DNA of 10,031 bases from Candidatus Gottesmanbacteria bacterium RBG_16_37_8 (GTDB lineage: Bacteria > Patescibacteriota > Microgenomatia > 2-02-FULL-39-11). Each line of letters starts with the position of its first letter. Position 1 is the first letter of the stretch. The position numbers were made by a program, and so were the translations under genes. Below are positions 6,386 to 10,031 of this stretch, in pieces. The DNA is taken from the NCBI GenBank assembly GCA_001779055.1, contig MFJA01000067.1, positions 33,899 to 43,929 of the forward strand, in the 5' to 3' direction. The notes beneath the pieces were generated by a model that searched no databases, was not told the DNA's origin, and worked only from the letters and a program-made list of their open reading frames with translations.

Positions 6386-8224
6386 TTATGAAAGGATGGC
6401 GTAGATTCTACGATTCAAATTTCCGGCAGCTTCCTCTTTTTTAATCTTAAACTGTCCTAATTGCCCTGTAAAGTCAACATGAGGCCCTCCGCAAACTTCC
6501 CGGGAAAATTTACCGACAGAGTAGACCGTCACTTTCTCCGGATATTTAACACCGGGAACGGTCAAAGCTCGATCGGCAATTGCCTTGTTGTATTCAACCG
6601 TTGCCTTGTTAACTTTGAGGTTTTCTTTGATTTTTTCATTGACCAGTTGCTCAACTGCGGCCATCTCCACCTCCGTCATTTTATTAGGGTGGCTAAAATC
6701 AAATCTTAGTCTGTCGGCCGTTATGTGGCTGCCTTTTTGCCTGACATGATTGCCCAAAATTATTCTCAAGGCTTGCTGTAAAAGATGTGTTGCCGTATGA
6801 AGGCGGGTTGTTTTCTCGCTGTGATCCTGCAGTCCTCCCTTAAAAATGCCTTTGGTTGCCGTCCGGGACAGTTCCTGGTGTTTCTTAAATTCCGTCTCGT
6901 ATGTTGCCATATCTATTTTTATTCCCTTATCGCTGGCAATCTCCAAAGTCAACTCCGGCGGGAATCCAAAGCTCTGATAAAGATCAAAGGCCAGTTTTCC
7001 GTCCAGTTTTTTCTCTTTTTCAATTACCCTTATTCCCTTATCTAAGAGTTTTCTGAATTTAACTTCCTCAGTATCCAAAGTATTTTTAATAAATTCCCCG
7101 TTATTTTTTAACTCAGGATAAAATTCCCTGTAATTGACGATTATTTTATCCGCCAAATCCTTCATAAAATCACTGTGAATTCCCAGCAGTTTCCCGTGTC
7201 TTATTGCCCGTCTTATCAGTCTTCTGACAATGTAGCCTCTTTCTTTGTTTCCCGGTTCAACCCCGTCGCCAATCAGAAAAACCACCGCCCGGCTGTGATC
7301 AAGAATGATCCTAACCGACCTGGCAAACGGCTCTTCATAACTTCTTCCTGATAACTGCAGTAAATAATGTCTTGGCTTATTAAATAAATCAGTTAAAAAC
7401 GGATCCGGTTTGGCAGTAAGTTTCCTAAGCCAGACCGTTAAGGCAGTATTTCTCTCCATGCCCATGCCCGTATCCACATTTTTTTGTTTCAACATCTCAT
7501 ATTTCCCGTCAGCCTTTTTATTAAATTCCATAAAAACATCATTCCACACCTCAAAATATCTGCCGCAGTCGCAATTGATATGACAGATCTTGCCGTATTT
7601 ATTCTCGTCATGAACCGCAAGGCCCGTATCATAAAACATCTCGCTGTCAGGACCGCAGGGTCCTGTAGTTCCGGCAGGTCCCCACCAGTTTTTACTCTTG
7701 GGATAGGGGAATATTCTACTGTTGCCGACAACTCCTTTTTTCGCATCTCCAATTTCAGCTTGAATTCCGCTCCTTTTAAAAACATCCTGCCAGGCTTTTA
7801 TCGATTCGCTATCTTGGGGTGCATCCGCATCTCCCTCAAAAACGGAAACATATATTCTTGTAGGATCATATGACAACCACTCTTTTCCCGTTAAAAATTC
7901 AAATGACCAGGCAATTGCCTCTTTTTTGAAATAATCACCCAGTGACCAATTGCCGAGCATCTCAAAAAAAGTATTGTGTGTCAGGTCGCCAACCTCATCA
8001 ATATCATCCGTCCGGAATGATTTCTGGATATCAACCAGTCTTTTCCCCAGTGGATGGGGTTCTCCCATCAGATAGGGAATCAAAGGATGCATGCCGGCTG
8101 TAATAAAAAGGACAGTCGGATCATGCTCGGGAATTAAAGAAGCTGACGGAATCTCCTTATGCTTCCTCTCTCCTGTTGTAAAAAACTTAATGAATTTCTC
8201 CCTTATTTCCTGATTGATAGTCAT
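6386..8224 (-). CDS. alaS: Alanine--tRNA ligase, short form
   Basis: Charges tRNA-Ala with alanine in the cytoplasm. The class II aminoacylation core is clear: LFITAGM (39-45), THNTFFEMLGNWSLGDYF (82-99), DTGMGMER (251-258), and RGYIVRRLIRRAIRHGKLLG (329-348). A cysteine cluster, Cys214/Cys218/Cys220, precedes RYFEVWNDVF. The editing zinc site is kept: His476 and His480 (HTATH), Cys578 and His582. The usual CGGTH is CGGPH, as in the ThrRS editing site. At 612 residues it is about 260 shorter than E. coli AlaRS. By eye the whole C-Ala domain is missing, as is the beta-barrel segment (canonical YAESGGQVGD) that normally precedes HxxxH. ATG 8224 matches the family N-terminus and an in-frame stop lies upstream. 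It heads the minus-strand cluster. Confidence 0.95.
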   Translation of the reverse strand: MTINQEIREKFIKFFTTGERKHKEIPSASLIPEHDPTVLFITAGMHPLIPYLMGEPHPLGKRLVDIQKSFRTDDIDEVGDLTHNTFFEMLGNWSLGDYFKKEAIAWSFEFLTGKEWLSYDPTRIYVSVFEGDADAPQDSESIKAWQDVFKRSGIQAEIGDAKKGVVGNSRIFPYPKSKNWWGPAGTTGPCGPDSEMFYDTGLAVHDENKYGKICHINCDCGRYFEVWNDVFMEFNKKADGKYEMLKQKNVDTGMGMERNTALTVWLRKLTAKPDPFLTDLFNKPRHYLLQLSGRSYEEPFARSVRIILDHSRAVVFLIGDGVEPGNKERGYIVRRLIRRAIRHGKLLGIHSDFMKDLADKIIVNYREFYPELKNNGEFIKNTLDTEEVKFRKLLDKGIRVIEKEKKLDGKLAFDLYQSFGFPPELTLEIASDKGIKIDMATYETEFKKHQELSRTATKGIFKGGLQDHSEKTTRLHTATHLLQQALRIILGNHVRQKGSHITADRLRFDFSHPNKMTEVEMAAVEQLVNEKIKENLKVNKATVEYNKAIADRALTVPGVKYPEKVTVYSVGKFSREVCGGPHVDFTGQLGQFKIKKEEAAGNLNRRIYAILS

Positions 8225-8269
8225 AAAAAAATCCGATCACCGTCGGACAACTTTTTCCCATTTCCGATC
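8225..8269 (-). promoter_or_regulatory. Candidate attenuator / SD-sequestering leader of alaS
   Basis: The minus-strand leader carries, in order, GATCGGA (8269-8263), TCCGA (8247-8243), a second GATCGGA (8238-8232), seven T (8231-8225), and then the ATG at 8224. TCCGA can pair with either TCGGA copy, but not both. The first pairing leaves the second copy free. The second gives a 5-bp hairpin with a 6-base loop directly before U7, like an intrinsic terminator. The second copy also holds the only GGA at Shine-Dalgarno distance (7 bases), so pairing could instead control ribosome access. The stems are short and the switch is inferred. No T-box sequence was seen. Confidence 0.4.
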
Positions 8270-8284
8270 TTCAAAGATTGATTT

Positions 8285-8314
8285 ATTTTATTATATACCT
8301 GCAAATAAAGTCAA
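8285..8314 (-). promoter_or_regulatory. Promoter of alaS and the minus-strand cluster
   Basis: On the minus strand, -35 TTGACT (8314-8309), an 18-base spacer and -10 TAAAAT (8290-8285) form a good sigma-70-type promoter. Transcription would start near 8278, giving a leader of about 54 bases. A TATAAT overlaps the -10 region but is only 13 bases from the -35. Confidence 0.55.
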
Positions 8315-8319
8315 AAATA

Positions 8320-8348
8320 TTGTAAATCGACTAAAAATCGACTATAAT
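8320..8348 (+). promoter_or_regulatory. Promoter of the fic gene
   Basis: A -35 TTGTAA (8320-8325), a 17-base spacer and a perfect TATAAT -10 (8343-8348). Transcription would start at about 8355, 3 bases before the GTG at 8358. This supports that GTG as the start and a practically leaderless mRNA. Three phased TCGACTA repeats overlay the promoter. Confidence 0.65.
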
Positions 8349-8359
8349 TCGACTATTGT
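8327..8359 (+). repeat. Three tandem 11-base repeats with core TCGACTA (candidate operator)
   Basis: TCGACTA occurs at 8327-8333, 8338-8344 and 8349-8355, exactly 11 bases apart, each followed by a variable A/T-rich tetramer. The copies cover the spacer, the start of the -10 and the predicted transcription start. Spacing of one helical turn puts all copies on one face of the DNA, as expected for a cooperative operator. The winged-helix domain of the Fic protein is the obvious candidate ligand (inference). Confidence 0.6.
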
Positions 8360-9380
8360 GTTCAATCCAAAATATACGATAACTAATAAGCTTCTTGCAA
8401 ATATCAAAAGAATTAATTCACTTGTTTTTGAACTAAACCAAAAAAAAATTCCCAAAATCGTGCTTTATGAAATGGAGAAGTCTGCTCGCGAAATTTCAAC
8501 TTTTGCCTCAACCAGCATAGAAGGAAATCCGCTTCCCTTAACTGATGTTAAACAGATTCTTAAATCCGCGCCTCAACATCTGAAATCAAGTGAGCAGGAA
8601 ATCATCAATTACAATAAAGCTCTTGAAAATATAAATAAAAAATTAAATAAAGGTATTATTTCTTTAACTGTTGATTTGATTTGTTCTATCCAAAAACAGG
8701 TAATTAATAAATTAGCTCCAGCTTTCGAATCCGGAGAATTAAGATTAAAACCGGTATTTGTCAATAATCCTAAAACCCGCCAAACAATCTATTGGCCTCC
8801 GGATGCAAAAGATGTGCCTAGTCTAATGAAGGAGTTGACGGAATTTATAAAATCAAATCAGGATAAAATTGATCCGCTTATATTAGCCGGTCTTTTCCAC
8901 AAACAATTTGTTGTTATTCATGGCTTTATGGACGGAAATGGCAGAACAGCCAGGCTGGCAACTAAAATACTTTTGCGTAATTTGGGTCTTAATACCTTTA
9001 ATCTTTTCAGCTTTGAAAATTATTATAACCGCAATGTAACCAATTACTTTAACAATGTCGGTGTAATAGGGAATTACTATGAAATTGAAGATTCAATCGA
9101 TTTTACCCCTTGGATGGAATATTTTACTGACGGCATTATTGATGAACTGTTACGGGTAAAAAAATTATTACCGGAAGTTTCGCTTTCACCCGAAACAGAG
9201 CTGATGCCTTATCATAAAAAGATTTTAGAATTTATTAGAATAAAGGGTTATATAACAGATCGTGATTATACCAAACTGACAGATCGCGCCAATGCTACCA
9301 GAATCCTGGATTTTAAAAAACTTTTAAATCTGGGTTTAATCAAAAGGTATGGAAAAGGCAGAGCAACTTATTACAAGTGA
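8358..9380 (+). CDS. Fic-domain AMP transferase-type protein with N-terminal inhibitory motif and C-terminal winged helix
   Basis: Fic proteins transfer a nucleotide part, usually AMP, to hydroxyl groups of target proteins; some also remove it. Counting from GTG 8358 (340 residues), the Fic_N region holds the inhibitory helix motif STSIEGN (51-57, S-x3-E-G), so this is a self-inhibited class II type. A flap region (TIYWPPDA, about 143-150) follows, then the active loop HGFMDGNGRTAR (188-199). It keeps His188, Phe, Asp, GNGR and Arg199, but has Gly where most have Pro (HPF). A winged-helix DNA-binding domain occupies about 286-340. The frame is open up to ATG 8214, but that start would overlap the alaS start and add 48 residues unlike the family; the promoter position favours GTG 8358. 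Target unknown. It is divergent from alaS and clearly A+T-richer (about 30% GC in sampled lines versus 40-48% in alaS and typA), which suggests transfer. Confidence 0.88.
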   Translation: MFNPKYTITNKLLANIKRINSLVFELNQKKIPKIVLYEMEKSAREISTFASTSIEGNPLPLTDVKQILKSAPQHLKSSEQEIINYNKALENINKKLNKGIISLTVDLICSIQKQVINKLAPAFESGELRLKPVFVNNPKTRQTIYWPPDAKDVPSLMKELTEFIKSNQDKIDPLILAGLFHKQFVVIHGFMDGNGRTARLATKILLRNLGLNTFNLFSFENYYNRNVTNYFNNVGVIGNYYEIEDSIDFTPWMEYFTDGIIDELLRVKKLLPEVSLSPETELMPYHKKILEFIRIKGYITDRDYTKLTDRANATRILDFKKLLNLGLIKRYGKGRATYYK

Positions 9381-9473
9381 CTGCTAATCCCCGCTCCCGT
9401 TTTTCAAAGATTTATTTTTTCGTTTTGTCTTAACCGGGTAATTCTGAAATAGTAGCTTTATAGACCCTCTTTC

Positions 9474-9482
9474 TGCTACAAT
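9474..9482 (+). promoter_or_regulatory. Extended -10 promoter element upstream of typA
   Basis: TGCTACAAT is an extended -10 (TGn, then TACAAT with one mismatch). It predicts a start near 9489, so the leader of about 28 bases would consist almost only of the hairpin and T run before the typA ATG. No convincing -35 was found. The rest of the 136-base gap after fic (9381-9473) shows only T-rich runs. Confidence 0.4.
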
Positions 9483-9489
9483 ACATTCC

Positions 9490-9513
9490 TCCGCATAAAA
9501 GCGGGCTTTTTTT
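9490..9513 (+). terminator. Hairpin plus seven T between fic and typA
   Basis: TCCGC, a 6-base loop (ATAAAA) and GCGGG form a stem of 4 G-C pairs plus a wobble, followed by C and seven T (9507-9513). It would serve as a weak intrinsic terminator for fic. It ends only 3 bases before the typA ATG, so it may instead be a leader element of typA. The layout resembles the hairpin plus seven T before alaS. Confidence 0.45.
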
Positions 9514-9516
9514 ATT

Positions 9517-10031
9517 ATGATTGCCATAAGAAACGTTGCCATTATCGCCCATGTGGACCATGGAAAAACGACCCTTGTCGATGCGCTCCTTAAGCAGTCA
9601 AAAACCAAACTGCATAAAGACACAGCCGACTCTCTCATCATGGACAGTAATGAACTCGAACAGGAGCGGGGAATCACCATCTTCTCTAAAAATGCTTCTC
9701 TTGTCTGGAACTCCACCAAGATTAATATTATCGATACCCCCGGACATGCCGACTTCGGAGGAGAAGTGGAACGGGTCTTAAAGATGGCTGACGGCTGTCT
9801 TCTTCTTATTGATGCCAAGGAAGGTCCTATGCCCCAGACCAGGTTTGTCCTCAAAAAAGCTCTGGAAATGAAACATAAAATTATTGTTGTCATTAATAAA
9901 ATAGACAAACAGGGCATCCGTGTTAATTACGTCCTGGATAAAACTCTCGATTTATTTCTCGAGCTGGGAGCAGATGACCAAACTGCAGATTTCCCCATTG
10001 TCTACACCTCCGGAAAAGAAGGAAAAGCAGG
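9517..10031 (+). CDS. typA: Translational GTPase TypA/BipA (C-terminus beyond window)
   Basis: TypA/BipA is a ribosome-associated GTPase of the EF-G-like family, involved in ribosome assembly and stress adaptation. The window holds 171 codons, mostly the G domain. Motifs: G1 AHVDHGKT (11-18), G2 RGITI (51-55), G3 DTPGHADFGGEVERV (73-87), G4 NKID (127-130), and G5-like TSGKEG at about 165-170, close to the edge. The opening IRNVAIIAHVDHGKTTLVDALLKQ is very close to the TypA consensus and sets the start at ATG 9517. The rest of the protein (EF-G-like domains and the TypA-specific C-terminus) is not visible. There is no Shine-Dalgarno at normal distance; a hairpin and T run lie immediately upstream. 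The gene is G+C-richer than fic, like the core genes of the opposite strand. Confidence 0.95.
   Translation, partial: MIAIRNVAIIAHVDHGKTTLVDALLKQSKTKLHKDTADSLIMDSNELEQERGITIFSKNASLVWNSTKINIIDTPGHADFGGEVERVLKMADGCLLLIDAKEGPMPQTRFVLKKALEMKHKIIVVINKIDKQGIRVNYVLDKTLDLFLELGADDQTADFPIVYTSGKEGKA

Noticed and set aside
7484..7873. 129-codon plus-strand frame and a 98-codon minus-strand frame (7489-7785) inside alaS
   Set aside because: Both overlap the conserved aminoacylation core of AlaRS in other frames and have no recognisable motifs or start signals.
8225..8280. T-box riboswitch for alaS
   Set aside because: The leader is only about 54 bases and lacks the T-box bulge sequence and specifier stem. 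Only the small alternative hairpins are present.
8214..8357. 48-codon N-terminal extension of the Fic protein (ATG at 8214)
   Set aside because: It would overlap the alaS start codon and cover both divergent promoters and the phased repeats. The sequence does not resemble a Fic N-terminus.
8327..8359. CRISPR array or plasmid-type iterons
   Set aside because: Only three 11-base units without spacers, located inside a promoter and with no rep or cas gene nearby. An operator explains them better.
9452..9479. Inverted repeat GTAGC - 18 bases - GCTAC overlapping the typA -10
   Set aside because: The arms are 5 bases with a long spacer. The right arm is part of the extended -10 itself, so a chance match is likely.
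9384..9917. 177-codon open frame on the minus strand
   Set aside because: It lies opposite the start of typA, whose G1-G4 motifs are unmistakable. The translation shows no family motif and the frame is a shadow.

Overview
The window looks like a piece of chromosome from a candidate phyla radiation bacterium (Patescibacteria), most likely in or near Microgenomates. This is inferred from gene content, not from a database match. The clues are a shortened alanyl-tRNA synthetase, an archaeal-type AMP/thymidine phosphorylase without the usual N-terminal domain, a large membrane protein joining an actin-fold-like domain to a baseplate-J-like exterior, a sortase, and tightly packed genes with few Shine-Dalgarno sites. 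TGA is used as a stop (Fic gene, zinc-ribbon gene), so this is the standard bacterial code and not the UGA-Gly code of Gracilibacteria/Absconditabacteria.

Layout. From 8224 down to 1012 on the minus strand lie six closely spaced genes: alaS, the actin-like/baseplate-J-like membrane protein, a sortase, the AMP/thymidine phosphorylase-family enzyme, a 67-residue zinc-ribbon protein and mltG. Gaps are 2 to 24 bases, with one ATGA overlap, so they probably form one operon driven by a promoter at about 8285-8314. After a 56-base gap a seventh minus-strand gene, a radical SAM protein with unusual cysteine spacing, runs off the left edge. It appears to have its own promoter and no leader.

Divergent from alaS, on the plus strand, is a Fic-domain protein (340 residues from the preferred GTG start) with an inhibitory motif and a C-terminal winged helix. 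Its promoter carries three copies of a 7-base core at exact 11-base spacing. Downstream and also on the plus strand, the translational GTPase gene typA/bipA begins and runs off the right edge.

How the genes fit together. The minus-strand cluster links a translation gene (alaS) with envelope functions: a membrane protein with a large exterior domain, a cell-surface transpeptidase, and a peptidoglycan glycan-strand terminase. A nucleoside/nucleotide salvage enzyme sits in the middle. The most interesting non-coding structure is the 133-base alaS/fic intergenic region. It holds divergent promoters, the 11-base-phased repeats over the fic promoter, and two mutually exclusive small hairpins in the alaS leader that end in seven U residues right before the start codon. 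A similar hairpin plus seven T precedes typA. No CRISPR array, insertion sequence, tRNA or rRNA was seen.
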